A DNA stretch of 64,000 bases from Isoetes taiwanensis (taxonomy: Eukaryota; Streptophyta; Lycopodiopsida; Isoetales; Isoetaceae), in assembly GCA_021234155.1 (NCBI GenBank), contig JAJEKV010000100.1, forward strand, positions 1,588,116 through 1,652,115. The letters run 5' to 3'. Below, piece after piece: positions 46,793 through 58,140 of this stretch. The notes beneath the pieces are model-generated. The model was not told the origin of the DNA, made no database searches, and was given only the letters and a program-made list of their open reading frames with translations. The stretch's first letter is position 1. The number at the start of each line of letters is the position of its first letter. Position numbers and translations under genes: made by a program.

Positions 46793-46857
46793 TTTCGTGA
46801 TTCCAATTAGGAACGAAAATCCTTTTTAGTCAAATTTATGCCAATTTTTTGAGCAAT

Positions 46858-46912
46858 TATGGCGCCATTTAAAAAAAATATGCATCTAAAGTGCCATTTA
46901 TTGGCGCCATTA
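46858..46912. repeat. TGGCGCCATTT motifs near the left end
   Basis: TGGCGCCATTTA at about 46,860 and TTGGCGCCATTA at about 46,899, with a partial AGTGCCATTTA between. These are subterminal copies of the half-site that forms the internal palindromes. Confidence 0.6.
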
Positions 46913-47084
46913 AAAATTCTAGCATTGCATAAAATGAAGCTGGAGAAACATAACATCACAAAAATAGTTAAAAATTCCGAATTCATAGATTTGCATATTA
47001 AAAAATTTGCCAAAAGCAGCAAGGACTTCGGGAAGAGGCGACTGTATACAAAAATATTAGTGTACAATTTAAATTATTTGCATA

Positions 47085-50000
47085 CAAAATTGAGGGTTCC
47101 TCATCGAGGAGCAGGCTCCCAATAGGATCGAGGTTAGGTATGGCGAGGGCCATGGCTAGAAGAAGCAACCATGGGATCTCCGAAAGCTCTCGAGCAGCTG
47201 TGGCGGTGAAATTGGGATCATCAAGAATGTCCATATTGAATTGTGTATTCTTGATCACATCATAGTCCACATCGGTGGAGCTTCGGGCATCTCTGGATTT
47301 GGTGGATCTCTGACTTCTTCAACTTCGGCGTGGTGGTCTCTGCGTCGCGAGGGAGCAGTGCGATGGTAGGATTCGATGGGCGGTCAAGCCTATCAAGAAT
47401 CCCCTTTAGGCACTCATGCTTAAGCGGGTCACTTCGAATACAATGCAAAATCTCTTATTGACAATGAAGCCCGGCCAAAAGAACCACCGGAGAAGTAATC
47501 AAACACCCCTGTTCACGGCGGTACCATTTTTCACCGCAGTGCGAGCATGTAGCAGGACCCGGTGGTTTCTCATAATTATGTCCCTGGCAAGCCTTGCCGG
47601 TATTACTGAATCTGGCGTTGCGAGCTTCCGACCATAGCCTCGGTCTCCCGTCTTCGTCTTCTTTCGTTGGCACGAGGCGGTGGCGGTTCTTGAGATGATC
47701 GTTGAAGGGGAACTTGAGGTCAATAACTTCGACGGGGAGGACCTTGATTGGCCTGAATCTTTGTGGCATACACTAGTGAATGGGCCTCGAACTCGGGGGC
47801 GGATTCTTGTATTAGATCCTCATACATGCCAATATAAACTCGGATCTGGAATCCGGATCATCAATCTGAGATGAAATCAAAAGTTGTGCTCCGGCCTTGC
47901 AAAGACCACTATCAAAAAAGAATCATTTTGTGGTGTTCTTTACAAAATATTAAAGAAATTTGTTAGTGTGGTTTTGTCCCACATTGGAAATATGCCTCTA
48001 GTGTCGGGGCAATCAAGGATCTTGATGCAGGAGTGCAAACAACTTGTCCCTGGCGTCACGGTTAGTTCAACTTAGCGAACGGAAGTCTTGATTGTATCCT
48101 CTCTCTTCAAGACAAACATTGCGTATGAATCTTGCCAAAGGCGGGTGGCACGTTTCAGAAAATGCCTTCCTTGCCCACTCGGTTCAACCCACTTACTATG
48201 CAAGGTGGCCATGGAAATCAGGGTCGGTATCCTCGAAGCGACAAGACCGGAAGATCAGAGATCGGTGAAGGACTTGAACTTCCTCCGGAAAATTATCCTT
48301 CACGGTATGCAAAATCTCCTTCTTCAAAGAAAGATATGGATCTTAGTGTCTTTGCCCTTCTTGGTGAAGAATTGCTTACACAATATAATCACTAGTGACC
48401 TTGAAGGTCTTCCCATCCAACACTTCACGGAGCGGCAAAGGCGGTCTTTAGTAGTCCATACCCCTCATGCACCTCGGGTAGGTCCGGTGAAGTAGTCGAT
48501 TCTTTTGATTGATTCTGGTAATAGTTTGTCCCTTGTTGTCTTTTAGCTTGCAAGATTTCCACAAGTTCCATAGGGACACGAATAACCGAAAAATATCCTC
48601 GGCATGAAGACCCTTTGGTTGAAATCTTTAGGATGCTTACCACGCATGGTAACTTCAGCCAAAGCGGATCTTGGCTGGAAACAACAAGAAGTTAGACTTG
48701 AACATTTAATGAGCAAATGGCACCGTGGCGCCATTTGGTGAAATGGCGCCGATGGCGCGTTTGGTGAACAAATGTTTACCCGCCGCGCCATTCAATCTGC
48801 GAAAAAATTAAAACATGTACCTTGTATGGTTTCGGCGAGATTGCCAGCGTCCAGATGGATCGGGCTTCCCGATAGAGCATATTGCTGCCGCAGTGGGTTA
48901 TGTTATCAATGAATGGCTCTTTGAAAATAGTCTTAGCGGTGATATCGTGACTTCACAAGCGAAGCTGCTTGCGGGCATTCTGATTAGATTGATTGTGCGG
49001 AGACAACACTTTCGGCAATTCCGTTGAAGATAAATCTTTGACATTTGCTCTTGGGACTTTGGTGTGCCGAGTCTTCTACATACAAGTTGAGCAGCCATAA
49101 CTGAATGATTACCATTCACTATATAATAGTGCATCCCCATGAGGTCATCCTCGGTTTCCAAGGGACCGATTTGTTTGTGAGGGGATTGAATGGAATCACA
49201 ATAAGGAGTGAAGACCGGATGTGGGTCTCTCTGAAAGGACTCCACCAAAGTTTTGACGTGCTCCATATTCCTTGGTCTAGATGTCAGATTTGCTGGTCCT
49301 TGATATAATTTGAACACGTCTATTTTTTTAATGAATGTGACACCGAGAGGAAACAGATGCCGGTGATCGTAAATTTTTTGCAGTGTATTCTCTGCCGTCT
49401 TTTCCTCTTCTGACCTTTCCACCCGAAGATTTGCAGGCACCTCTAGCAAGTGCTGAGCTATTCTTAATGTGAGCTTCTTTGGCTCTAGCTTCTTAATGGG
49501 GACCCTTTTGGCCGGTGTGTCCGCAGGATCCTCGCTATGCCTTGGGCTCGGAGGTTCACCACCACTTCTAGGACTTCCAGCAGGACTTGGAGTCCGAGGC
49601 GCTCTCCTTTGTTTTTTTGGTGTCCTCTCCTTCTCAAGGGTCTCCGGCCTGTGCTTCTTCTTTTTCCCATCCGTTTCCTCTGTCTCCACTTCCTTTCCCT
49701 CCGTTTCCTGTGTCGCCTTTCCTTCCTTACGCCTTGCCTTCCCTATCCTTTTCTTTCCTTGCCCTTTTTCTTTTCCTTCTTTTCCCTCTTTTCTTTATCT
49801 TCCTTCTCTTTTTTTTCCTTCTCTTCCTTTTCCTTCTCTTCCTTTTCTTTAGATTGTTTCTTTTCCTTCTTTTCCATATCGGATCTTTGTGATCCTTTCT
49901 CTTAACTTTCCTCTTGCCCGCCGCCTTTCCTTCCCTCTCGGTTCCTGGACATCCTCGGTAGAAGATGAGGAGTCTTTGTCGACTCTGAGGAGGTGTATCC

Positions 50001-50430
50001 CTAGGTTGTCTTGTCTTCTTCTTGCTCTTTTTTTTAGCCGGGCCGTGTCCACAATGGCGGGTAGTTTCTTGGGCTATTGCCTTGACAGCGAATGAAAAGT
50101 TTTTCGTTTGTTCATCCGATTGCGAAGAAGAATCATAAAGCCCCTCAAGATTTCTTGTGGACCTTTGATGTCGGCTTCTTTCTTATGCGACGGCTCGCCA
50201 GCCTTGCTTCTTTGCCCGAACCAGCTACATTTGCAATGCGGACATTCTGATGGGATCATAAAACTTCCGGTCCACATAGTACACAATTATTCTATGCTTC
50301 AAAGTATCTTCCGCGGACCACCCGATCCAATCCTCGCGGCGAAGCTCTTGACAACCAACTTCATTTGGACCAAGATAATTCGGGCCGGTAAATGCGGGGC
50401 ATTTTACGTGTCTGTCTCCCTTATAAGGAA
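47085..50430 (-). pseudogene. Transposon accessory gene with ParB/sulfiredoxin-like domain
   Basis: Read from about 50,430 down. The start is unclear; the first coherent part is PAFTGPNYLGPNEVG, then a cysteine pair in SECPHCKCSWFGQRS near 50,240. A Lys/Glu-rich stretch follows at 49,900-49,700. The longest frame (49,689-48,898, 263 codons) has a Pro/Ser-rich linker (TPKKQRRAPRTPSPAGSPRS), LEPKKLTLRIAQHLLEVPAN, NMEHVKTLVESFQRDPHPVF and YYIVNGNHSVMAAQLVCRRL. That last motif matches the VxGxHRxxAA signature of ParB/Srx-fold domains, with GNHS for GxHR. Further down come KHPKDFNQRVFMPRIFFGYS, then TCSHCGEKWYRREQGC near 47,530 and a tail with NPFTATAARELSEIPW-type sequence near 47,200. Function unknown: ParB-fold domains can be CTPases, nucleases or merely structural. 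Frameshifts throughout. Confidence 0.6.
48700..48790. repeat. Cluster of TGGCGCCATTTGGTG motifs
   Basis: At least three half-sites in alternating orientation within 70 bp (GTGGCGCCATTTGGTGAAAT, then GGCGCCGATGGCGCG). They fall inside the minus-strand gene, possibly in an intron. Confidence 0.65.
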
Positions 50431-50890
50431 GTGAGCTCTCTTTGATCTCCTTTAGAGCACAGGAGATGTAGAGGGCTCACCGCGTACTTCCATGCACCAA
50501 ACAGTCTGCCTCGGCATCATAGTGCGGTCGGATTGAAATTGTGTTTCCATGCATTAAGATAGGCGCAACAAAGAGGCATCGGCAACAAAGAGGCATCGGT
50601 AAATGGTTGGAACAAGCGGCAGGACAATAGGTTGTGGTTGGCAAATGGCTGGTGGCTGCCATTTTTGTATCGATCCGATGCATAAGCACGGAGGTCGTAT
50701 GCCTATCCTAGCGTTTGGTGAAGAGGCCTCCACCGGTCAAACCACTCCCCTTAATATTAGGAAGATGGTTGAAGGAGAGTGGATCGGTTGGGTGAGGCAC
50801 CCGCGATTCGTGGGAGATACCACAATGAACAAGCAAATGAACCCAGATGACTAGGCAAACAACAAGTTCCCAATGTATGCTAATAGACAT
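50431..50890. other. Upstream region of the ParB-like gene
   Basis: No gene recognised; the 83-codon plus frame at 50,603 is unsupported. This is the beginning of the spacer between the two divergent genes. Confidence 0.4.
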
Positions 50891-51190
50891 CAAATGGGCA
50901 TGGCGCCATTTGCCAACAACAAAGGCCCTATGGTAAGCTAATACACATCAAATGGCCATGGCGCCCATTTTACAACAACAAGTCCCAAATGTATGCTAAT
51001 AGACATCAAATGGCGCCATGGCGCCATTTGCCAAACACAAGACCCTATGGTAAGCTACCGGGGCATCCTAAAGTAAGCTAAGACTCTAAAGTGCACTCAA
51101 TCATCCAAATGGCGCCATGGCGCCATTTGTCAACTATAAGACCCTAAAGTGGTTATTGGGCATCTAAATAGCGGTGGCGCCATTTAGCCC
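50891..51190. repeat. Main palindrome cluster of the transposon
   Basis: Perfect 24-bp palindromes, each two TGGCGCCATTTG half-sites head to head, lie at 51,007-51,030 and 51,106-51,129. Degenerate versions lie at about 50,891, 50,949 and 51,168. They are spaced about 55-100 bp and separated by related spacer units (AGCTAATAGACATCAAATGG, AAGACCCTATGGTAAGCTA), so the array is a degenerate tandem repeat with a conserved palindrome at its heart. Confidence 0.85.
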
Positions 51191-52435
51191 AAACAAACAA
51201 TGCAAGTAAACGACATACATGTCCCTTGAGGTAAGCTAGCTTACGTCTCCACATTTTGTTGAGCTCAAATTGTCCATTTCCATTTTGGCCGCCTTTGAAT
51301 TTGGTCCGAAAACCGGTTGTGTATCTAGATGTGTTGAGGCGGTGAACTGCGGGAAATGGCGCCGAAATCACAAAAAAAAAAGGATGAAAAAGGGTTGCTT
51401 TAGGCATTTGGCGCTTAGGCGTAGCGCTTAGGGCCGGGCGCCGGGCGCTAAGGTCGAGGTATTTGGAGCCGGAATCGAAAAAAACGAATAAAGTTAATGA
51501 GAAGCTTCGAAAAAAAAGTGGCCAACTAGGGTCCATCGCCGTCAGCGCCCATGCCTGTGGGCGGGTCAGCGCCCATGCCCGCCAGACCGCCCCAGCCATG
51601 CGAGTCGGTCCGGTATATGCATACAATTCAATTAATTTTGAAATTGAATATTTCCCCGCTAAGCCGCCCAAATTTGAACATAAAATTCAAAATTCCCGCC
51701 CATGCAATTAACATAAAAAGTCAAAATTCAGCAGGTATATTGAAATTTGGTACCCGCATCCCAACTTTGAATCGTAGTTTGAAAAATTGTACTTTGCCTT
51801 TAAAGCTCCCTCTTTGCCGCCGTGCTCCCACTTAATCGCGACCATGCACCCACAGCCAGGGGGCGTTTTTCATTCTGCGGTTCGGGTAGCTTTTCGAATC
51901 CCTTTGTTGATCACCGGTTGCCTTTCGCATAAGTAGCTTCTTTCTCGTAGCCTAAAGCCCCGGCTTTGCAAAGCATCGCGTCTTTGTCGGTAGCTTTCTT
52001 CTTCGGCGGCTCCGCAATCCAATTGATTCTTGGCTTTCTTCTTGGCGCTTTCTTCTTGAATCCTCCTTCTTTCGAATCTTTCTTGGCTTTCTTCTTGGCT
52101 CTTCTTGGCGCATTCTTCGCCAATATATCTGTTGGGATCAGCTTCATTTTCCGTTTCTATCTCGCTCCGGGACATACCACTATGGATCTATCTAATATCA
52201 AGTAAGTCCATTGTTTACGGTATAAAATTACGTTCTATTCTTCGCCATGTGTATAGAGTGTTCAAATGTCGACATTAATGCTTTGCTAGGGACACGAGAT
52301 CCTTGGTTTCAATTGCAAAGTTGGCATGGGGTGCCCATGTTATGCATGCCCGCTCTTATTGACACATATACAAAGCAATGGGAGCAAGAATGCATAACAT
52401 AGGCACCTCGTGTAGATTTTGTGATGGAGCTAAGC
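51191..52435. other. Spacer between divergent transposon genes
   Basis: No family recognised. 51,410-51,445 is a GGGCGCC-rich repeat (GCGCTTAGGG, GCCGGGCGCC). 51,870-52,175 on the minus strand encodes Lys/Arg/Glu-rich repeats (KKAPRRAKKKAKK), probably low complexity. Confidence 0.4.
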
Positions 52436-52690
52436 CATTTGGTCGAATGGTGTGGATCAAATGGCCATGGCGCCATTTGGTCGAAATGGTGTTTGGATCA
52501 AATGGCCATGGCCATTTGATCCAAATTCACACCTATGGCACATTCATAGGTGTGAATTTGATCAAATGGCGCCATGGGCCATTTGATCCAAAACACTATT
52601 TTTCGACTAAATGGCTTCCTTATGGCGCCATTTGATCCAAGTGTTCACCGTTACACCAAATGGCTTATGGCTCCATTTAGCTCAAATTTG
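52436..52690. repeat. Second palindrome cluster
   Basis: Repeated GATCAAATGGC(GC)CATGG units in both orientations from 52,453 to 52,680. It contains a perfect 15-bp hairpin, AAATTCACACCTATG at 52,523-52,537 and its complement at 52,545-52,559. It lies just upstream of the transposase gene. Confidence 0.8.
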
Positions 52691-52909
52691 GACCAAAATT
52701 TATACTTTTGTACTAAATAAGCGCCATTTTCGCTTATTTTTTTTGCTTATTTTTCCTCTATTTCATATGTTCAAAAGTATGCTTGCTTGATTGAAACAGT
52801 TTAATTTTCCCTTGTACAACCTATTCGCCTAGGAAGGACAATTGTTGCCGGGGACATATTTTGAATAGAACCACTCTTCATGGGAAGGAAATAGATCCTT
52901 CAAATGTAG

Positions 52910-55900
52910 CAATTGAGGTCCGAGTCCGTGATCCCATCGATGAAGCTTCGGTCCCAGCGGAGGGGCGAGATAACATTGGTGAAGCAAGAGGCACATTCAT
53001 TCAAAGGGCCTAAGAGGGATGTAAAACCAAATGAGTGGCCCTCAAGTGAAGATACGTCTTCGAGATCCCTCAATTTGCCCTCTTCACAAGAGGATTCATC
53101 TAGTAGTCCATCTGTCAGTAGCCCGCCGGACATCAGTTTCACTGCTCACTGTGGTGAACCAAGCAACACAGCAACAAATGAAGAAGACGAGATAGTAGAG
53201 GAGATTGGAGGTCATGAGAATCTAGCTGCCCGTCTTGGTCTCCGAGTTGTTTAAGCCCCGAAGATGAGACATCCTACTACTCGCAATAGATCTACTAGGT
53301 TTGCCATGCTACATTCTTCACTCCGAGACCGGATCTAAATATTCTGAGGCTTAATATAGTCTTTAGTGATCCTCAGGATGCTATAGACGATGAGTTCTTG
53401 GGTGTATCAAAGGTCGGGCTTTCAGTGGGTAACATAATAGATCCAACGGGAAACCAAAATATCAGGTCATGTCATGCTTGTGCTGAGAGGCCTATAGCTA
53501 ACAGTCTAGTAACCTGGGAGACCCATGCTGTTTTGCTTCATGATGGTAGGACAGTTTCACAACATTTACAAGCTCTTGCTGCTCTCGAACATGATGATTT
53601 AGAAGTTGAGTGCTTGGAAGCTGATGTTGAGAAGCAATTCAAGAGGAAAAGGAAATATACATATGTGAAGAGGGTCGGAGGGAACCAAAGGGGGATGGCA
53701 AGGAGGAGAGGATGTGCGCCCAAGGCAATCAAGAGTGATCTAAAATCAACATGCCGCAAGGACTAATGTGTCAAAAAACCGAGCCGACAAAGAAGTATGT
53801 GCCTTAAGAAAAAGAATTTTATTCTCAATCAAGCAAAGGCTGTGGATTACGCTTTGTTTTTGATGTGTTGAGTGTAACTTATACAGGCGGTGGAGGCGAA
53901 AGTAGTGGTCCGTGGAGTGGAGGTCACACCCGCATGGCATGGTGGCTTTAGGAGTTGCTCGGGCCACGTTTTATAGTTGGAGGAAGAGGTTCGAGTTAGG
54001 TGGAAAAGCATGTGAACATGGTAATACTGTGCTCTAAGAAGCCTAGATCCGTGACACTAGCTACGTAAAAGTGTGCTTGATACCTTCATTAGTGAGAAAG
54101 AGAGCATTCCACATAGAAGCAAAAAGGAAAGGATGATATAAGGGAGAATGTTCGCAAACTTCCTTCCATCCTTAATAAGAAGAGCATACATAAGGAGGTG
54201 GGCCGTGGTGGAAGAATTGACAGGAAAGAGTGTAACCTTGCCCTCTTTTTACAATATTTGGAAGAAAGAGTTTCAGACGTCAAAGATAGCAAAAATACAA
54301 AGATTCTCCAAGTGTAACATATGTGTAGTCATCAAGCGTAAAATTGGAAAGAACAAAAGATATAAGGGAGAGGCGCAACCTTTCAATTCACTACGGGCAC
54401 ATATGTTGGAACAACGTCCCTGTAGGAGTCAATATTGGCATTGGCGTGCATTATCACATCGTTCGCCGAAAGTCACCGCATAATACATGATAAGATGGAT
54501 CAGGTCAAAAAACACTCACACCAAGAAGTCACCATCTCAAGAAAGTCCGTTTTGGAGAGGAGATCGCTTGAAGAGCAGCTTGACAGAGCATTGACACATG
54601 GTCATGGTGGACGGGCTTATGGCCATTTCTCTCTTGATCTTTGGAAGGATGACTCAAACTTTCATGTTGGATCACTTTCTAGGATCCTACACTATCTTGA
54701 GTTGCCTAGGAAGAAGACAAGTGTGGTGATTTGTGTGGAAGGAGAACTACTGATTGCAAATTGATGCAAGCCCTAAAAGATACTCGACCAATCGCAACAT
54801 AAGCTAGTGCGTATACACAAGAGAAGATGCCTTCATCTTCTAGTGCCAACTTAGAAGGCTTCAATCCTCTTCCTCAAATCTCTACTTACAGGTTGGATAA
54901 TGCATGGTCAAAATAAAATAGATATGTGTTCTCCTACCTCTCTTATTTGACATGGCTTAAGGTATTCGATGAGATTCAGGTTGGCTTCATGATGGTTGGG
55001 CACACTCATGACGATATTGATGCATTGTTTGGGAACTTTTCGGACGTTAATGAGTTCATCGGATGCTCTAACTTTGCCCGAGTTGCTTTACTTGTTTAGC
55101 AAGTGCAATGCAAAGTCTCCCTGTTCCATATTTTGTGGATGAAGTTCCAGATTGGAAAGGCTTTGTCAAGGGATATATCCCCACGATAAGGGCCAACGTC
55201 TAACAGCCATACCGAGCCATTGCTATTCGATTTAAAATGGATGGGAAATGGCCCATTATGCAATATAAGATGCGGTCAACCCATAAAGAGTGGATTCGAG
55301 AAAATGGAATAAGAATGTGGAAGGAGGATGAAAATGGTGAGCCAACGTTACCAACAGGGGGTGCCTAAAAATATCCCTCCAAGGAAGACATTGAAAGATC
55401 TCCCCGGCTCGGGCGCATGCACAAAGACGCAAGTACATAGCATTATGGAATTCCTACGCAAAAATCAAGAAGATAGTGTGTTTGCACGACGGTACAAAGC
55501 AACTATGGATTCTTTGGAACGAGATTCTTTTGTGTTTGGAAGATGTATCTCCGTGGCGACCTCAAAATGATAACTTTTGGTTGCGTACAAGGCAAGAACC
55601 TCTACAAGCCGCATTTACTCCGGAGGTCGATGAAGCCGCCGTGCTTGTAAGACCTTTGCCTACATATTGTGGGCGGCCGGATGGGGCCCGGTGTTGCCTA
55701 TGGATGAGTTCGATCCTCATGCACATGTTACGAAAGGTATGTTTGTTTTAGTCCGACACGGAGACGATGAAACTCCAACGTGGTTGGGCTTTTGAGTAAG
55801 AAGATGCCATCCTAGATCCGAGTCTACCAATTATGGTCACATTTATGTATCATGGTGGATGTCCGTTGGTCGTGACTATACAGGTTGCTTAACTAAAACG

Positions 55901-56044
55901 TTGGCACCCAATCCATCAGATCCATCAAGGTATGAGAAGTTAGATGCCATACATTATGCATGGGATGCAAATGGCAAAAAGACAGAAGACCTGCTCAGAT
56001 TCCAAAATACATTGTTGACATGTGGGGGACATAGCATTAGCTAA
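52910..56044 (+). pseudogene. DUF7869-type presumed transposase
   Basis: Read across frames. 52,913-53,254 has an acidic/Ser-rich leader (SSEDTSSRSLNLPSSQEDSS). 53,398-53,766 has NIRSCHACAERPIANSLVTW and a basic end. 54,240-54,350 has FYNIWKKEF and KIQRFSKCNICVVIKRKIGK. 54,435-54,764 has ESHRIIHDKMDQVKKH, LTHGHGGRAYGHFSLDLWKD and SLSRILHYLELPRKK. 54,920-55,045 has RYVFSYLSYLTWLKVFDEIQ followed by VGFMMVGHTHDDIDALFGNF, the signature of DUF7869. Later frames keep the conserved tail (WKGFVKGYIPTIRANV; LDAIHYAWDANGKKTEDLLR) to the stop at 56,044. Proteins with this domain occur as repetitive genes in plants and some animals and are thought to be RNase-H-fold transposases; catalytic acidic residues here are inferred (GHTHDDID and upstream Asp). 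Many frameshifts. Confidence 0.75.
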
Positions 56045-56577
56045 AAGCTCTCAATCTCAGTCATGTTCTCGATAATCATGTATGTAATTTCTTTTGCTAT
56101 AATACTTAAGCATTTTGGACAATTAATACGCTTGTCGATACATCCTAATTTATGCTTATACTAACATCCTTACATCTATTATAATAGGTGTTTAATACAC
56201 ATCATTACATCCGATGCACACATTATTGATGGCATACATATAATTTAGATGCACATATTATTGATGGCATTATAGAGTCGATGATTCACTCATCATCAAT
56301 CCCTCGCTATTGTGATCGTGATTCACCTCGTGAGGCATGGCGCCGGGAACCCAAAGAAGATGGATCACAACACGAAGTAAGGCCGGGCAATCACACTCAC
56401 GACCTTCCGCTTTGGATTGTAAGTAAGGATCCAGCTTAACACCTTTGCGTGATGCAAATGATTAATATCATTGTAGCTCATGGAGCAAAAAGAATGGTCT
56501 CAAACCGATCATCATAAATATTATAAGCCATGGGAGATGAATGACTTACCGAATGGAGCTGCTTTTATAGTCGTTAT
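56045..56577. other. Downstream region of the transposase gene
   Basis: A/T-rich, with two copies of a TGCACA(C/T)ATTATTGATGGCAT motif near 56,215 and 56,250. No gene recognised. Confidence 0.4.
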
Positions 56578-56698
56578 AGAATTATTGGTATAATACTTCA
56601 GCATTATTGGTATTATCGTGAGCATTATTGGTATTATCGTCGGCATTATTGGTATTATACTTCAACATTATTGGTATTATACTTCAACATTATTGGAT
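56578..56698. repeat. 22-bp tandem repeat, about five units
   Basis: CATTATTGGTATTATACTTC plus AA and variants (ATCGTGAG, ATCGTCGG) repeated head to tail. Confidence 0.85.
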
Positions 56699-56739
56699 TC
56701 GTAGCTATAAATTCTTTTACCTTGTTTTCATTTCTCACT

Positions 56740-57235
56740 TTTCATCCTTGCTTCTTGCTCCTTCATCTTCCTTGTTCCTTGATCTTCTTGCTACTTGATC
56801 TTCCTTGTTCATTGATCTTCTTGCTACTTGATTTTCCTTGTTCATTTTTCGGCTACTTGATCTTGATCCTTGTTCCTTGCTACTTCATTCCGTGCTCCTT
56901 CCTACTTGATCTTGTTCCTTGCTCTTGATCTTGCTCTTGCTACTTGATCTTGATCCTTGTTCCTTGCTACTTCATTCCCGTGCTCCTTCCTACTTGATCT
57001 TGTTCCTTGCTCTTGATCTTGCTACTTGATCTTGTTCCTTGCTACTTGATCTTGATCCTTGCTTCTTGCTCCTTGATCTTCCTTGTTATTTGATCTTCTT
57101 GCTACTTGATCTTCCTTGTTCATTGCATCTTGCTACTTGATCTTGATCCTTGTTCCTTGCTACTTCATTCCGTGCTCCCCTCGCTACTTGATCTTGTTGC
57201 TTGCTCTTGAACTTGCTACTTGCTCGCTCCGTGTT
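56740..57235. repeat. CTTGATC-rich minisatellite
   Basis: About 500 bp of degenerate repeats of CTTGCTACTTGATCTTGATC with CTTGTTC and CTTCATTCCGTGCTCC variants. The hydrophobic (Leu/Phe/Ser) frames across it are artefacts of the repeat. Confidence 0.9.
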
Positions 57236-57269
57236 TCTTGTCCGCCCGGTGATCCTTGCTTGCTTTTGC

Positions 57270-57762
57270 AAATGATTGGACCCAATCCTCCCCGGGCTAC
57301 TCGGAAGGCCCGCAAGCATGCCCCGTGCATTCTCAGGCGGCCTGGAATGGATGAGCTATGGGACCATTTCTTGGAGTGGGAGGTTGCGCCACGCCCCACC
57401 AAGGAGCTTACAATGGAGTTGATCAACTTCATTCTCGAGCGATTTGATTGTGGTCATGAGCCACCTGATGGAAATTAATCCATCCGAATGTTATAGGAGA
57501 CTTGCAATGAGGGGAATGCTTGAACCCCCTCCTTATCTCGGACGAGATGCTACAAAGAATTGAGGCCCTTCTTCGTCCGGATATTTAGCACACTCTCTCG
57601 GATGCATACATATCGAGTTCATTCATGAAATTTGTAAGGGACAGATGTATGGCCTTATTAGGGTGTACTACAATGAGTACAACGGTTTTGTGGAGTTGGG
57701 TCCGCTCTTCTTCCGTGAGTATTATCCCCGTGGAATTACTTTTTCTAATGACTAGGTACCCC
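57270..57762 (+). pseudogene. Small third gene of the DNA transposon, unknown function
   Basis: No family recognised. It encodes MIGPNPPRATRKARKHAPC, GMDELWDHFLEWEVAPRPTK and ELINFILERFDCGH to a stop at 57,478. In a shifted frame there is VYYNEYNGFVELGPLFFREY followed by YPRGITFSND and a stop near 57,760. The coherent acidic/aromatic sequence across a shift suggests one protein of about 160 residues. It lies between the minisatellite and the right terminal repeat, on the same strand as the transposase. Confidence 0.45.
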
Positions 57763-58115
57763 ATATGGTGGGAAGAATCAGCATGGGATGAGCGTGAGCT
57801 CTTGACTCCTAAACCAGATCGTGGGTTAGACTCTCGCAGGCGAAGGGAAAGGGAAAGGGAAGGGGTTAGGAACCCGGGGAAGGTTACTAGGGACATACAT
57901 AGTTCATACTTTGGTCTCTATTGTGTTTGGAAGTTGGTATATGATACCGTGTTATTATGTTCTCTAAATATTCATGTATGTATGATACACGGGTACTGCA
58001 CATGTATAGAACCCCTGCATAAGGTCTATGATACAGGGTACTGTACACGTGTATACAACCCCTGCATAAGGTCTATACAACCCCCATAATAAAAAAATTC
58101 CAGTTTACTAAAAAT
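57763..58115. other. Subterminal region of the DNA transposon
   Basis: Contains a purine-rich AGGGAAAGGGAAAGGGAAGG run near 57,843 and a two-copy repeat, ACCCCTGCATAAGGTCTAT, at about 58,010 and 58,058. No gene recognised. Confidence 0.45.
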
Positions 58116-58140
58116 TTTCCCATTATAATGAAATTGTGCT
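58116..58140 (-). repeat. Right terminal inverted repeat of the DNA transposon
   Basis: Complement reads AGCACAATTTCATTA then T, AATG, G, GAAA. It is followed by the target duplication TCTAGA at 58,141-58,146. Confidence 0.9.

Larger units (their letters stand above)
46768..58140. mobile_element. 11.4-kb DNA transposon with DUF7869-type transposase, inserted in an LTR
   Basis: The ends are defined by an interrupted LTR. TCTAGA precedes the element (46,762-46,767) and follows it (58,141-58,146), and the LTR then continues in register. The left terminus AGCACAATTTCATTA is inverted at the right terminus; with AATG and GAAA blocks the terminal repeat is about 25 bp with two mismatches. Inside are a minus-strand ParB-like gene, a plus-strand DUF7869-type gene, a small plus-strand gene, palindrome clusters and minisatellites. 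A 6-bp palindromic target duplication does not fit CACTA (3), hAT (8) or Mutator (9). Dada-type elements have 6-7 bp, but I cannot show kinship. All genes are frameshifted as read. Confidence 0.9.

Noticed and set aside
49469-49905. Overlapping plus-strand frames of 100-127 codons, Phe/Ser/Leu-rich
   Set aside because: They are the antisense of the Lys/Glu-rich region of the minus-strand ParB-like gene; the composition is a mirror of that low-complexity stretch.
50891-52690. CRISPR-like array
   Set aside because: The repeats are palindromic and irregularly spaced, the spacers are related to each other, and the genome is a plant nuclear one.
56671-57230. Hydrophobic plus-strand frames that look like membrane proteins
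   Set aside because: They translate the CTTGATC minisatellite; the hydrophobicity comes from the repeat unit.
46768-58140. CACTA-type transposon
   Set aside because: The termini read AGCACAA rather than CACTA, the target duplication is 6 bp rather than 3, and no TNP2-type transposase is seen.
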